The notes: a model not told the origin generated them from the sequence alone. 64,000 nucleotides of DNA from Sediminicola sp963974715 (GCA_963974715.1 CAXBDK010000009.1:62001-126000), one strand, 5' to 3'. Numbered from the stretch's first letter, positions 1 to 7,836 are shown. Translations and numbers: made by a program.

Positions 1-2
1 AT

Positions 3-1226
3 TTGGTAACGGTGGCAACTCTAATACCTGCAATCCTTTTTACCATCGCCCTTCCTTTGGTTTTTGCATTGATTATGATAATGACCAAGAAAGCGATTAT
101 TAATATTAATTCCTGGTATACCGTATTTGTCTTTCCGGTTTTCTTTACGGCTTTTGAACTGTTATTGATAAAATTTTCACCTGATGGAACGGCGGCAAGT
201 ATAGCTTACTCGCAATCTGACTTTCTGCCACTCGTTCAGATTGCATCTATCACGGGCATTTTGGGCGTCACCTTTATGATAACCCTTGTTCCTTCTGCAT
301 TGGCAATTGGCTGGCATTTCCGAAAAGAGAAAATAAAATTCATACTGGTATGCACTGTTACGCTCACATTCCTGCTATCCAGCTTCATTTTCGGAATGGC
401 TAGACTTATGGATGGCTCCGAACGAAAGACAATCATTGCCGGACTGATCGTACTGGATGAAAAATCGCATAAAATGGAAAACCTTGATTTTCAGTATGAA
501 CTTCAGCACACTATCAACTATGCGAAAAAAATTTCTGAAGTTGCCATCCAAGGAGCAAAATTGATAGTGCTTCCAGAAAGGGCTATTAATATCCATAAGG
601 AAACAGACAGTGCTGCAGTTGCCATTTTGGGTGATGTAGCAAAGCAACATCAGGTAACCATTGTTGTTGGGTATACAAATTATAAAAGTGGGATTCTCAG
701 GAATTCGGCAATGGTAATAGATGAAGAAGGCAATGTGAGTATCGATTACAATAAGTCCCATCTTGTGAAAGGCTTAGAAGATCAATTTTCACCCGGGGGC
801 GAAATAGGATTGTTTGAATTCGAAAACGAGAATACAGGAATAGCTATTTGCAAAGACCTTGACTTCCCCCAATACATTAGACAGTATGGCAAAAGTCAGG
901 TCAATATTTTATGTGTTCCAGCGTGGGATTTTGTTGTGGACGATTGGTTACATTCAAGAATGGCCATAATGCGGGGAGTTGAGAGTGGTTTTTCAGAAAT
1001 AAGGTCCGCAAGGTTGGGAAGACTTACCATAAGTGATTCCTACGGAAGGGTAAATGCTGAAGCAAATTGCGCAAGTGGCAAATCAACTATCGTTATAGGG
1101 AGCGTCTCGGTTAATGATATAGAAACTCCTTACAGCATGTATGGAGATTGGTTTGGGGTCGTTACGGCTATTTCAGCGCTGCTGTTCATTATATTGATAG
1201 CAATAAAAATGTCGAAGTTGGTTTAA
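3..1226 (+). CDS. CN-hydrolase / apolipoprotein N-acyltransferase-like membrane protein (5' end outside window)
   Basis: The C-terminal half is a nitrilase-superfamily (CN hydrolase) domain with all three catalytic positions visible: Glu192 in LPERAI, Lys251 in YNKSHLV and Cys283 in AICKDLDF, numbered from the first codon in the window. About four hydrophobic segments precede it (residues 5-27, 38-57, 77-105, 112-132) and one follows (about 385-403). This is the layout of Lnt, which N-acylates lipoproteins at the inner membrane. The apparent first codon is TTG at the window edge and Lnt is normally near 500 aa, so the N-terminus is very probably missing. Sequence similarity to bona fide Lnt looks modest, so another CN-hydrolase amidase is possible. 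Confidence 0.75.
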   Translation: MVTVATLIPAILFTIALPLVFALIMIMTKKAIININSWYTVFVFPVFFTAFELLLIKFSPDGTAASIAYSQSDFLPLVQIASITGILGVTFMITLVPSALAIGWHFRKEKIKFILVCTVTLTFLLSSFIFGMARLMDGSERKTIIAGLIVLDEKSHKMENLDFQYELQHTINYAKKISEVAIQGAKLIVLPERAINIHKETDSAAVAILGDVAKQHQVTIVVGYTNYKSGILRNSAMVIDEEGNVSIDYNKSHLVKGLEDQFSPGGEIGLFEFENENTGIAICKDLDFPQYIRQYGKSQVNILCVPAWDFVVDDWLHSRMAIMRGVESGFSEIRSARLGRLTISDSYGRVNAEANCASGKSTIVIGSVSVNDIETPYSMYGDWFGVVTAISALLFIILIAIKMSKLV

Positions 1227-1487
1227 TTGACAGTATCCACAACTTTGGCAAACGGGAAGTTTGACCATGACATTCGTACATAATTGGACGGCTCCGCCTT
1301 TTGACTGACGGACTGCGCCTCTCACACCAACGTACCTTACCCAGATTTTACCCCAGAACTTTGAATGAGAATTCCTTGTTGTTTTATAGCCTTTCCGACT
1401 GCACCAATAATTTTTTTGATTTTCCTGGTGATATTCTGGAAGTATTATGCACTTTTATTTAAAGAAGTGATTTAAAGGGAACATTCT

Positions 1488-2045
1488 ATGGAAACATTGG
1501 AAAAAATAGAAGACGTTGTAATAACAGCATCTCAACATCATGAGATAGCGGAAATCTATGAACAGGTTTTTCCCGCGGTGGCAAAATTGATCGGGTCCAA
1601 GGGAGGTTCGTTCGAAGATGCAAAGGACATTTTTCATGATGCATTGGTGATCTTCATTGAAAAAAAGACCGAAAACCCTGAATACCTAATAAAATCCAAC
1701 AGAGCGTATATTTTAGGTATTTCAAAACATCTATGGTCTAGAAAATGCCAAAAAGACCGTCATAGTATTTCTTTGAACAGCATGGAAACCGAGGTCGTAA
1801 TACCGGACGATTACTTTCCAACAACGAACAATACGCAATTACTTGATTTTTTAAAAATTGCGGGAAAAAGGTGTTTGGATTTGCTACGTGCCTTCTATTT
1901 CCAACGATTGCCCATAAAAGAGATCGTAAGGGACTTGGACTATTCACATGAACATTCTGTCAGCGTACAGAAATACAAGTGTCTTGAGAAAGTGCGGAAA
2001 ACGGTAAAAGAAAAATCCTTGACCTATGATGACTTCACGGAATAA
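1488..2045 (+). CDS. ECF-type RNA polymerase sigma factor
   Basis: 185 aa, the usual length for a group-4 (ECF) sigma factor. Residues about 20-90 resemble sigma region 2 (FEDAKDIFHDALVIFIEK, then a region ending in ISKHLWSRK). Residues about 120-170 resemble region 4, with the LPIKEIVRDLDYS helix-turn-helix. The gene overlaps the next gene by 20 bp and is two genes upstream of a ClpP-type protease. No membrane anti-sigma factor is adjacent, unlike the usual FecI/FecR pairs of this phylum. Target promoters cannot be inferred. Confidence 0.85.
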   Translation: METLEKIEDVVITASQHHEIAEIYEQVFPAVAKLIGSKGGSFEDAKDIFHDALVIFIEKKTENPEYLIKSNRAYILGISKHLWSRKCQKDRHSISLNSMETEVVIPDDYFPTTNNTQLLDFLKIAGKRCLDLLRAFYFQRLPIKEIVRDLDYSHEHSVSVQKYKCLEKVRKTVKEKSLTYDDFTE

Positions 2046-2292
2046 CACAAGATCAATTGAAAGCTATCTTAACGGAACGCTTTCCCATGCGGACAGATTA
2101 TTATTTGAGGCAAGGCTTACAATAGACCCTGTTTTAAAGAGGGACCTTTTCTTTCAGAAAAAAACGCACCTATTGATAAAAATGTATCACCGGGAAAAGT
2201 TAAAGGAAGAATTGGAAACGGTACATCAAAAAATATTCAACGATCCGGATAAAATGGACTTCCGGCGAAGTATATACCAATTATTTAAATAA
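2026..2292 (+). CDS. small protein between sigma factor and ClpP, possible cytosolic sigma regulator
   Basis: 88 aa, highly charged, no signal peptide or membrane segment. It has an N-terminal IESYLNGTLS stretch and a charged helical C-terminal half. The SYLxGxLxxxxxxxFE pattern is reminiscent of the N-terminal zinc-finger-less segments of anti-sigma-like proteins, but I do not recognise a family. Its ATG (2026; a second ATG at 2029) lies inside the sigma gene, and its TAA shares one base with the ClpP ATG (TAATG). All three proteins are therefore probably translationally coupled. A role as anti-sigma factor or ClpP substrate/adaptor is inference from position only. Confidence 0.6.
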   Translation: MMTSRNNTRSIESYLNGTLSHADRLLFEARLTIDPVLKRDLFFQKKTHLLIKMYHREKLKEELETVHQKIFNDPDKMDFRRSIYQLFK

Positions 2293-2945
2293 TGGGACTT
2301 ATGGTACAAGCGAATGTAATACCAATGGTGATAGATAATTCGGGCAATGGTGAGCGTGCCTATGATATCTATAGCCTTTTATTAAAAGAGCGAATCATCT
2401 TTCTTAGTGGACCTATAAATCAATCCGTGGCAAGCATAGTGGTCGCACAACTGTTATATTTAAACAGTGTCGACCAAAAGCAACCGATCAATTTATATAT
2501 ACAAAGTCCGGGCGGGGAAGTCTACGCTGGCTTGGCCATTTACGATACCATAAAAATGATCTCCGCTTCGGTCTCTACCTATTCGGTAGGGTTTACGGGA
2601 AGTATGGGAACATTTTTATTGAGTGCCGGAGCGAAAGGCAGCCGTTATGCCCTTTCCCACGCAACTATCCATATGCACCCGACAGGGGGCGGGGCCAGAG
2701 GTTACACGGAAGATGTACGGATTGCCACCCATGAACAAGAACGACTCCAAGCCCAGATATTCCACATAATGGGCAACAACACGGGACATACATGGCAGGA
2801 GGTCGAAGATTTTTTTATAAGGGATACATACCTAAATGCACAGGAAGCCAAAAACTTCGGAATTGTAGATGAAATACTTGGTGATGCAAGTGACATTGTT
2901 ATTCTGAACAAACTAAGACCGGGAGTAGACCTTATGTATTCTTAA
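2292..2945 (+). CDS. ClpP-family serine protease (accessory paralogue)
   Basis: 217 aa, normal ClpP size. The family core is clear: QSPGGEVYAGLAIYD, then the nucleophile Ser104 in FTGSMGTFLLSAGAKG, His129 in IHMHPTGG and Asp178 in RDTYLNAQEAKNFGIVD, so the triad is intact. The sequence is divergent from housekeeping ClpP (a TGSMG in place of AASMG, and a GGG after the catalytic His), which suggests a specialised second copy. ClpP forms tetradecameric chambers fed by AAA+ unfoldases; no Clp ATPase is adjacent, so it must borrow one. Coupling with the sigma factor suggests regulated proteolysis in that circuit (inference). Confidence 0.88.
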   Translation: MGLMVQANVIPMVIDNSGNGERAYDIYSLLLKERIIFLSGPINQSVASIVVAQLLYLNSVDQKQPINLYIQSPGGEVYAGLAIYDTIKMISASVSTYSVGFTGSMGTFLLSAGAKGSRYALSHATIHMHPTGGGARGYTEDVRIATHEQERLQAQIFHIMGNNTGHTWQEVEDFFIRDTYLNAQEAKNFGIVDEILGDASDIVILNKLRPGVDLMYS

Positions 2946-3000
2946 AGAAAGAACAAAAGGATTAATTGGCTTTTTTGTTTCTCAGTCATACCGGCACAAA

Positions 3001-3031
3001 AAAAAGGGAGTGAAAAAATCACTCCCTTTTT
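3001..3031. terminator. bidirectional intrinsic terminator
   Basis: Perfect 13-bp stem (3001-3013 with 3019-3031) enclosing five A residues, with an A-run on one side and a T-run on the other. It lies between the convergent clpP-like and XRE genes and can serve both. Confidence 0.85.
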
Positions 3032-3061
3032 AATAAATATGATAGCAAAAATAGAGTGCCC

Positions 3062-3457
3062 TTATTTTTTCATCAGCTTCTCCAAATAGGCCACCTTGTC
3101 TTTTTCAGCCTGAACAAGACGCTCGTAAAGTTTCTTGTTCTCTTCGTAAGCCTCCACCAATTTGTCTAAAGGGTTAAAAGTACAATGCGTATTGAATGCA
3201 CTGCTATCGTGAAAGCTATTAAAGTAATTAAATATTGATTCTTCATTGAATTGCTTGATACCTTCTTTTGTAACCCCCAAAGCCTTCGCAATTTCTTCCA
3301 GTTTGCTGTCCTCAATGGCCTCCGATTGTTCCATATTTGAGACGGCCTGTTGACTGATGCCCAACTCGATGGCCAGCGCCTCCTGTTTCATGCCCCTCAG
3401 TTCCCTGATACGGCCAATCTTCCGTCCGATATGGTTATGTTTGGTCGCCGTTTCCAT
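3062..3457 (-). CDS. XRE-family transcriptional regulator (flank copy)
   Basis: 131 aa. The N-terminal Cro/C1-type helix-turn-helix is at about residues 11-65 (IRELRGMKQEALAIELGISQ, then QAVSNMEQSE). A linker rich in Asn/Phe follows, then a C-terminal coiled-coil-like segment (EENKKLYERLVQAEKDKVAYLEKL). A close paralogue lies inside the element at 15941-16360, with the same C-terminal helix and the same promoter layout. This copy lies just outside the left att site. The target is unknown; it may be autoregulatory. Confidence 0.85.
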   Translation of the reverse strand: METATKHNHIGRKIGRIRELRGMKQEALAIELGISQQAVSNMEQSEAIEDSKLEEIAKALGVTKEGIKQFNEESIFNYFNSFHDSSAFNTHCTFNPLDKLVEAYEENKKLYERLVQAEKDKVAYLEKLMKK

Positions 3458-3461
3458 ACTT

Positions 3462-3469
3462 CAAATATA
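3462..3469 (-). promoter_or_regulatory. -7 promoter box, probably leaderless start
   Basis: TATATTTG on the minus strand, four bases before the ATG of the XRE gene. It matches the Bacteroidota -7 consensus TAnnTTTG. The XRE paralogue at 15941 has the same box at exactly the same spacing, so transcription probably begins at or beside the start codon. Confidence 0.55.
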
Positions 3470-3791
3470 AGATTTTTTAACAAAACATACAGATGTAAAA
3501 AACAAATGCCAGGTGGTGGGATACAAGACGTTTTTGATGGGGTACAGTGGAAAATCTAAGCTGTTTTATGGAAAAACAAAGATTATGGAGTTTGCAGGCC
3601 CATTTTCCATTGATCCTGACCATCTTTTATGTCGGCAAAGAAAGAACGACAAAGGGGCAACCGATTTTCAGATCGGGTTGTCTGCATAACTTGGTCACGT
3701 AGGGACTAAGTTTATAAGAGCAAGAGGGTAACATGTAGAGCGGTGTAGCTGCGCTGAACCTTAGGGGAGGCGTTGCTCAAGAGGATCCAAT

Positions 3792-3818
3792 ACAGGCTGT
3801 CGCCTGTTTGTCTTTTTT
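3792..3818 (+). terminator. possible intrinsic terminator
   Basis: Six-bp stem acaggc/gcctgt with a TGTC loop, followed by a T-rich tail. No plus-strand gene ends near it, so its use is uncertain. Confidence 0.4.
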
Positions 3819-3861
3819 GTTACCGTGGCCCCAGTGCCTGTAAGCCCTATGCCCCGAAAAT

Positions 3862-3890
3862 AAAAAATCCAACCACATTCGTGATTGGAT
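3862..3890 (-). terminator. displaced terminator of tRNA-Pro
   Basis: On the minus strand a 10-bp stem (3867-3876 with 3881-3890, one mismatched pair) with a four-base loop is followed by six T residues. It sits 7 bp from the left copy of the tRNA 3' end and points away from it. Before the 26-kb insertion it would have lain just behind tRNA-Pro. Confidence 0.65.
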
Positions 3891-3897
3891 CCTCTTG

Positions 3898-3913
3898 GTC
3901 GGGATGACAGGAT
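3898..3913. repeat. left attachment core (copy of tRNA-Pro 3' end)
   Basis: GTCGGGATGACAGGAT, identical to 29944-29959. The sequence diverges on both sides. It comprises the discriminator base, the 3' acceptor strand and part of the T-arm of tRNA-Pro. Confidence 0.8.
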
Positions 3914-3971
3914 GATGAACTATCTTGCTTAGGCCCTATTTTTAAAGGGTTTCGGGGAATTGCTGCATTGC

Positions 3972-3995
3972 AACTCACCTAATCACTCACCTTTT
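3972..3995. repeat. left putative integrase arm site
   Basis: Contains AACTCACCTAAT followed by a second ACTCACCTTTT half. It matches 29799-29822 at 23 of 24 positions, in the same orientation. The internal ACTCACCT duplication fits an arm-type site for a tyrosine recombinase or its accessory factor. Confidence 0.6.
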
Positions 3996-4083
3996 TATAA
4001 GAACTTTTTAATATGATCTGTTACTTAAATATACTGATTATCAGGGTATAAATCAAGTCAAAAAGCTATAAAATAAATGGGGA

Positions 4084-4272
4084 TCAGTCGGTGATGTAGG
4101 ATTGGACGGTGGGCAGGTCCACGCCGGAATAGATGGCGAATTCCTCTAAAGTGACAAACTGGTCTGGCCGTTTGCCAAGGGTTTCCCTGATCTGTTTCAA
4201 TATCTTTCTGCTGTTCCTTCCACTACGGCCGGTAATGCGCTGGATGTCCTTGGGATAAATACAGGTCCTCAT
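4084..4272 (-). CDS. small conserved protein of Bacteroidota elements, possible DNA-binding
   Basis: 62 aa, basic, with two likely helical blocks (YPKDIQRITGRSGRNSRKIL and VTLEEFAIYSGVDLPTVQSY), each reading like a helix-turn-helix. Small proteins of this pattern are common in Bacteroidota accessory regions; function is unknown. It is the first gene inside the left border and has a 22-bp tandem palindrome just upstream of its start, which suggests autoregulation or a recombination-directionality role. Both are inferences. Confidence 0.6.
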   Translation of the reverse strand: MRTCIYPKDIQRITGRSGRNSRKILKQIRETLGKRPDQFVTLEEFAIYSGVDLPTVQSYITD

Positions 4273-4302
4273 CTTAGTCTTTGTTAAACTCTAACCATAC
4301 TC

Positions 4303-4346
4303 TATCCATACTTTAAGTATACTTTATCCATACTTAAAGTATACTT
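4303..4346. repeat. tandem 22-bp palindromic repeats, likely operator
   Basis: Two adjacent copies (4303-4324, 4325-4346) of a unit beginning TATCCATACTT and ending AAGTATACTT, which is itself a perfect palindrome. A partial third copy, ACCATACTC, precedes them. They lie 31 bp upstream of the small minus-strand gene and about 170 bp before the plus-strand module, so they could control both. Confidence 0.6.
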
Positions 4347-4518
4347 AAAACCATATGGAGCTTTTTCCCGAAAACCGTATCACCGTTTTACAAATATAAC
4401 CGATCATTTTAGGCCATTTGGTGCAGAAGTGGCTTTTTTGGCCCATATGGCACTGTGGTTTTTCCATTCTTTCACATACCCTGTTCCTTTATGCCATTAA
4501 CTTTTAAAATCATTTATT

Positions 4519-5277
4519 ATGGCTAGACAAAAAGGAGTTTTGAAATTTAAGGGTGCCATGGGCGGTATTTCCTTTTACAGGACCCAGGACGGACACTTTG
4601 CACGTACCCAAGGGGGCGTGGACGGTTCCCGGATCGCGAACGATCCTGCATTTCAACGTACCCGAGAAAATGGCGCCGAGTTCGGAAGGGCGGGCAAGGC
4701 GGGTAAATTGCTACGTTCGGCATTTCGTGCGGCTCTTTTGAACACCGCGGACAAAAGGGTGGTGGGTAGACTTACAAGGGACATGCTGCGGGTTGTCAAA
4801 AGCGACAATGTGAACGAACGGGGCAAGCGTGTGGCTTCTGCGGGGAACTTGCTCTTACTGAAGAATTTTGACTTTAACATCAACGCAAAACTTGGGACGA
4901 CCTTTTTTGCCCCTTTTGTTCCTGCAGTCGATAGGGTGGCCGGTAGTCTTGCGGTAAGTGTGGAGCCTTTTGTGCCCTTGAACATGATCGTTGCTCCTTC
5001 CGGCACTTCCCATTTTAGGTTGACCTCTGGCGGTGCGGAAATGGATTTTGACAATGAACTGTTCGTAAATGCGTACAGCGATTCCGGGATCCTTCCTTAC
5101 AACAGTTTGGAAACGGCCTTAATAGAACTCAACAATGGGGTGACCGCAGAATCTCCGCTTCCCTTATTGCTGGTCTTTGGCATAGAGTTCTTCCAGGAGG
5201 TGAACGGGGAAATGTACTCGCTTAAAAACGGCGCCTTTAATGCCCTGAGCCTTGTGGAGGTATTACCCAGTCCTTAA
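4519..5277 (+). CDS. conserved phage/island-associated protein of unknown function
   Basis: 252 aa, no signal peptide. The strongly conserved N-terminal part (residues 1-100: MARQKGVLKFKG, GGISFYRTQDGHFARTQGG, then RIANDPAFQRTRENGAEFGR) is very basic. The rest alternates hydrophobic and polar residues and reads like beta-strand. I recognise this as a recurrent Bacteroidota hypothetical family often next to DUF5675 genes, as here, where its TAA overlaps the next ATG. No function is established. A virion-structural or nucleic-acid-binding role is only inference from neighbours and composition. Confidence 0.75.
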   Translation: MARQKGVLKFKGAMGGISFYRTQDGHFARTQGGVDGSRIANDPAFQRTRENGAEFGRAGKAGKLLRSAFRAALLNTADKRVVGRLTRDMLRVVKSDNVNERGKRVASAGNLLLLKNFDFNINAKLGTTFFAPFVPAVDRVAGSLAVSVEPFVPLNMIVAPSGTSHFRLTSGGAEMDFDNELFVNAYSDSGILPYNSLETALIELNNGVTAESPLPLLLVFGIEFFQEVNGEMYSLKNGAFNALSLVEVLPSP

Positions 5278-5684
5278 TGGAGCTTTTCCTTCACAGAACA
5301 TACCTCCCCAAGGGCACCAATGGCAGCTTGCTGTACAATGGCGAGTGGATCTGCCATACCATTGAGCTGCCGTGGGCCCATAACAAAACTTCGGTGTCCT
5401 GTATTCCCGAGGGGAGGTATTTATTAAAGGAACGAAACAGCGAGCGCTTTGGAAGGCATCTGATCCTTTGTAAAGTGGCGCAGCGCAACCTCATCCTGAT
5501 CCATGCGGCCAACAACGCCAAAAAGGAGCTTAGGGGCTGTATCGCTCCCGTGGTCCGATTGACCGGACAGGGAACGGGGCTGCGTTCCGTACCGGCCCTT
5601 AAACGCCTGGAGCATTTGGTATTCAGTGCCCTGGACAAAGGGGAACCGGTTTACATCAACATCATCGAACAAACAACTTCTTAA
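5277..5684 (+). CDS. DUF5675 family protein
   Basis: 135 aa. The family signature is clear: RTYLPKGTNGSLLYNGEWIC, TIELPW, CIPEGRYLLKERNSERFGRH and IHAANNAKKELRGCIAPV. DUF5675 occurs in phages and phage-like elements and has no proven function. The conserved His and the GC pair resemble the His...Cys arrangement of L,D-transpeptidase-like enzymes, so a cell-wall activity is conceivable (inference). The gene overlaps the previous gene by one base and is followed by two small membrane proteins, an arrangement reminiscent of a lysis cassette. Confidence 0.85.
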   Translation: MELFLHRTYLPKGTNGSLLYNGEWICHTIELPWAHNKTSVSCIPEGRYLLKERNSERFGRHLILCKVAQRNLILIHAANNAKKELRGCIAPVVRLTGQGTGLRSVPALKRLEHLVFSALDKGEPVYINIIEQTTS

Positions 5685-5694
5685 TTTTATCATT

Positions 5695-5916
5695 ATGAAC
5701 ATTATCACTAGGGCCAAACGGCCCACCTCCAAATTTTTTAAGACCTTACGCAACATTGGACTGGCGCTTGCCGCTGCCAGTGGGGCGATCTTGACCGCTC
5801 CCATCAGCCTTCCGGCCGCAGTGGTCTCGGCCGCAGGGTACATTGCCGTAGCGGGAAGTGTGCTTTCTGCCGTGAGCCAGATCACGACCGAGAAGGAGGC
5901 CGATACCAGTAAGTAA
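5695..5916 (+). CDS. small membrane protein, holin-like
   Basis: 73 aa, starting at the ATG 5695 after an AT-rich gap of 10 bp. A basic N-terminus (TRAKRPTSKFFKTLRN) is followed by two Ala/Gly-rich hydrophobic stretches (about residues 22-45 and 46-62) and a charged tail. The size and topology fit a small holin or membrane anchor; no sequence family is recognised. It lies directly behind the DUF5675 gene. Confidence 0.65.
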   Translation: MNIITRAKRPTSKFFKTLRNIGLALAAASGAILTAPISLPAAVVSAAGYIAVAGSVLSAVSQITTEKEADTSK

Positions 5917-5927
5917 GCATTGTGGCC

Positions 5928-6104
5928 ATGGAAACTAATTTCAGCTATAAATGTGGGTTTATTGGCGGGATGGCCTGCAGCATCCTACCGAACATTTCGT
6001 TTGCGGACATCCTTACAACGTGTATCCTGGCCGTTGTTGGAGCTACTGTAAGTTATTTGGTTTCGTACCTTCTTAATAAGGTCTTTAAGAAAAGGAAACG
6101 TTGA
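5928..6104 (+). CDS. very small membrane protein
   Basis: 58 aa from ATG 5928 (a GTG two codons earlier is possible). One or two hydrophobic segments (about 9-21 and 27-52) and a strongly basic tail (KVFKKRKR). It is the last gene of the left-end module and is closed by a terminator. Function is unknown; it may partner the preceding small membrane protein. Confidence 0.55.
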   Translation: METNFSYKCGFIGGMACSILPNISFADILTTCILAVVGATVSYLVSYLLNKVFKKRKR

Positions 6105-6120
6105 TTTCCAATTATGTTAA

Positions 6121-6146
6121 AAGGTCCCTCGGTAGGGGCCTTTTTT
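6121..6146 (+). terminator. intrinsic terminator of left-end module
   Basis: An eight-bp stem with one G-T pair, a TCGGTA loop and six T residues, 17 bp after the last gene. Confidence 0.75.
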
Positions 6147-6273
6147 ATGATTTTTTCAAGTTTCTAAAGCATTCTCACTACCGAGCCGTTCAGTTAGATT
6201 GAACTAATGAACGTACAACGTATGCAACCTGGTCAATCCATCTAATTTGGCACATCTTTATTATCCAACGTTT

Positions 6274-6969
6274 TTATTCATAGTAAATCCTATCATTATT
6301 AAAGTGAGTACTTTCTTGGTCAGGCAAAATGGTATTTTCCAGTTTCGCACCAACCATTATTTCTACACTCTTAAAGATCGAGTTTTTCATATCACAATTT
6401 TTAAAAGTTGCAGGGAATTCTTTTTTTCCAAGAACATTGGCTTCTTTAATTCCAGAAAATCGAACATTCGTGAACTTACTTTCAAATTTACTTTTGTCAA
6501 ATATTACTGATAAAATCCAAGCTGAACTAATATCACATTTTGAAAAATTACAATTTAGGAACTTGGATCTACTTCCAAAGTTGAAATATTTACCTTTAAG
6601 TTTACAAGAGTCAAATATGCAATCTTGATAAATTGTATTTACACCCATATTTGCATTTTGAAAGTCCGTATTAATGAATATGCATTTAAAAAATGTACAA
6701 TCCCAAAGTGCAATTTCTTTTAAATTTGTAGTTTCAAAAACACAATTCCTAAAGACAGCTTTAGTTAACATACAGTTTTCAAAGTTTGCAAATAAGAAAT
6801 TCGCTCCTTCCAATTTAACGCCCTTAATATTTTCTTTTGAATGAGAATGAGAAAACGGAAAACCTTGATAATCAAATCGGTCATTTTCAAACCCGGTTCC
6901 GTTTTTTAGAATGAGGGATAAATCTTTATAAGGCTCCCATCTGTCCGTAAGATTTTTTTTGATAGACAT
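6274..6969 (-). CDS. pentapeptide-repeat protein
   Basis: 231 aa. From about residue 50 to 200 there is a run of A(N/D)(L/F)xx-like five-residue repeats (GANFLFANFENC, AVFRNCVFETTNL, NTDFQNANM, FLNCNFSKCDI), expected to fold as a right-handed quadrilateral beta-helix. It has no signal peptide. The gene is AT-rich and alone on its strand between two unrelated genes, as a cargo gene would be. Members of this superfamily range from DNA-mimic gyrase protectors to toxin-associated proteins; nothing here chooses among them. Confidence 0.75.
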   Translation of the reverse strand: MSIKKNLTDRWEPYKDLSLILKNGTGFENDRFDYQGFPFSHSHSKENIKGVKLEGANFLFANFENCMLTKAVFRNCVFETTNLKEIALWDCTFFKCIFINTDFQNANMGVNTIYQDCIFDSCKLKGKYFNFGSRSKFLNCNFSKCDISSAWILSVIFDKSKFESKFTNVRFSGIKEANVLGKKEFPATFKNCDMKNSIFKSVEIMVGAKLENTILPDQESTHFNNDRIYYE

Positions 6970-7335
6970 GTTTAAAAAGTTGGGTTACTTATCTATATTG
7001 ATCTATTATCCTTTTATACTACCACATTGGCGGGATATGCAGAAAATCAATCTTATTTTTGATGTACAATGTACAACTTCCGAAGCCTTTATAAACGTTG
7101 TGCTAATCTTTAATTTTTGGACAAATCTGCGCATTTCCCATTGCCTTGCCGCCTACGTTGCTTTGACTTTATGAACAAACAATTCATGCGACCCTTTCAG
7201 GGTCGGGGCTGAAGGGGATGGTAATTTCTATAAATTTGGCACCCCTTTGGGGTGGCCTTTGAATATAAAATGGTTCTAATTGAAGTTTTAATGGGTATAT
7301 TGAATCCTTAAGGCCAGAACCTACACGTTGCAGCT
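6970..7335. other. gene-free stretch
   Basis: Holds an intergenic repeat at 7186-7258 and otherwise AT-rich sequence with no supported gene. Confidence 0.5.
7186..7258. repeat. 73-bp intergenic repeat, copy 1
   Basis: Begins ATGCGACCC with a cagggtc inverted half, and has a central ATGGTAATTTCTATAAAT block and a CACCCC...GGGGTG hairpin. It is closely related to 14708-14785 in the same orientation. Confidence 0.7.
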
Positions 7336-7836
7336 ATGAAACCTATGAATAACAATGACGGGCCTGGCCCCAGGATTCCTTTCGACGGAAATCTAGGGGG
7401 CAGGCCCATTCAATCCGATTTAAACCACGCTACAAGGAGTTTCTTCGATATGTATTGGAAACATGATTTTGGGAAGCCTCCTGCATGGATAGATTTGGAA
7501 TGGGCCTTTAACGGTAGCATCCCAAACCATGATAAACAGGGCTGTTATGCCATTTTGCAAGAGGGGGAGATCGTCTACATCGTTTCGGGTATCGGTAAAG
7601 GCGGGGGCAGCTATCTGAACCATGGGCTTGGATATAGACTGAAACGGTATTTTAAGGTGAATAAGGAGAGGTTGACCGGTGTATCTCAATACGTACCCAC
7701 TGATCCATTTAAGGGTATTACGGGAATCCTTACCATTGGTTTCGACAATCATTATTGGCTTGCCGCTGCCCTGGAAATCTACCTTATCAACCAACTCCAC
7801 CCTGTTTTGAACCGGAACCATAGGGCGCTGCTATAA
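7336..7836 (+). CDS. GIY-YIG nuclease-like protein
   Basis: 166 aa. The C-terminal 110 residues look like a GIY-YIG fold: GCYAILQEGEIVYIVSG corresponds to the GIY...YIG strands, GLGYRLKRYF to the catalytic-helix region, and LEIYLINQLHPVLN to the terminal Glu/Asn motif. The canonical Tyr-Ile-Gly is replaced by YIV, so activity is uncertain. The N-terminal 55 residues are unassigned. It is a single-gene plus-strand cargo unit with intergenic repeats on both sides. Alternative: an unrelated protein with a convergent C-terminal motif. Confidence 0.5.
   Translation: MKPMNNNDGPGPRIPFDGNLGGRPIQSDLNHATRSFFDMYWKHDFGKPPAWIDLEWAFNGSIPNHDKQGCYAILQEGEIVYIVSGIGKGGGSYLNHGLGYRLKRYFKVNKERLTGVSQYVPTDPFKGITGILTIGFDNHYWLAAALEIYLINQLHPVLNRNHRALL

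Larger units (their letters stand above)
3458..4083. other. gene-free stretch holding the left element border
   Basis: No convincing gene. It contains a promoter for the upstream XRE gene, a weak plus-strand terminator, a minus-strand terminator, the 16-bp left core repeat and the left arm repeat, each listed separately. A 14-bp inverted repeat (caagaggatccaat at 3778-3791, its complement at 3884-3897) ends directly against the core repeat. Confidence 0.6.

Noticed and set aside
4303..4346. CRISPR array
   Set aside because: Units are contiguous without spacers and there are no cas genes.
6959..7174. 71-codon plus-strand frame upstream of the intergenic repeat
   Set aside because: Overlaps the start and promoter region of the pentapeptide-repeat gene and shows no recognisable feature.
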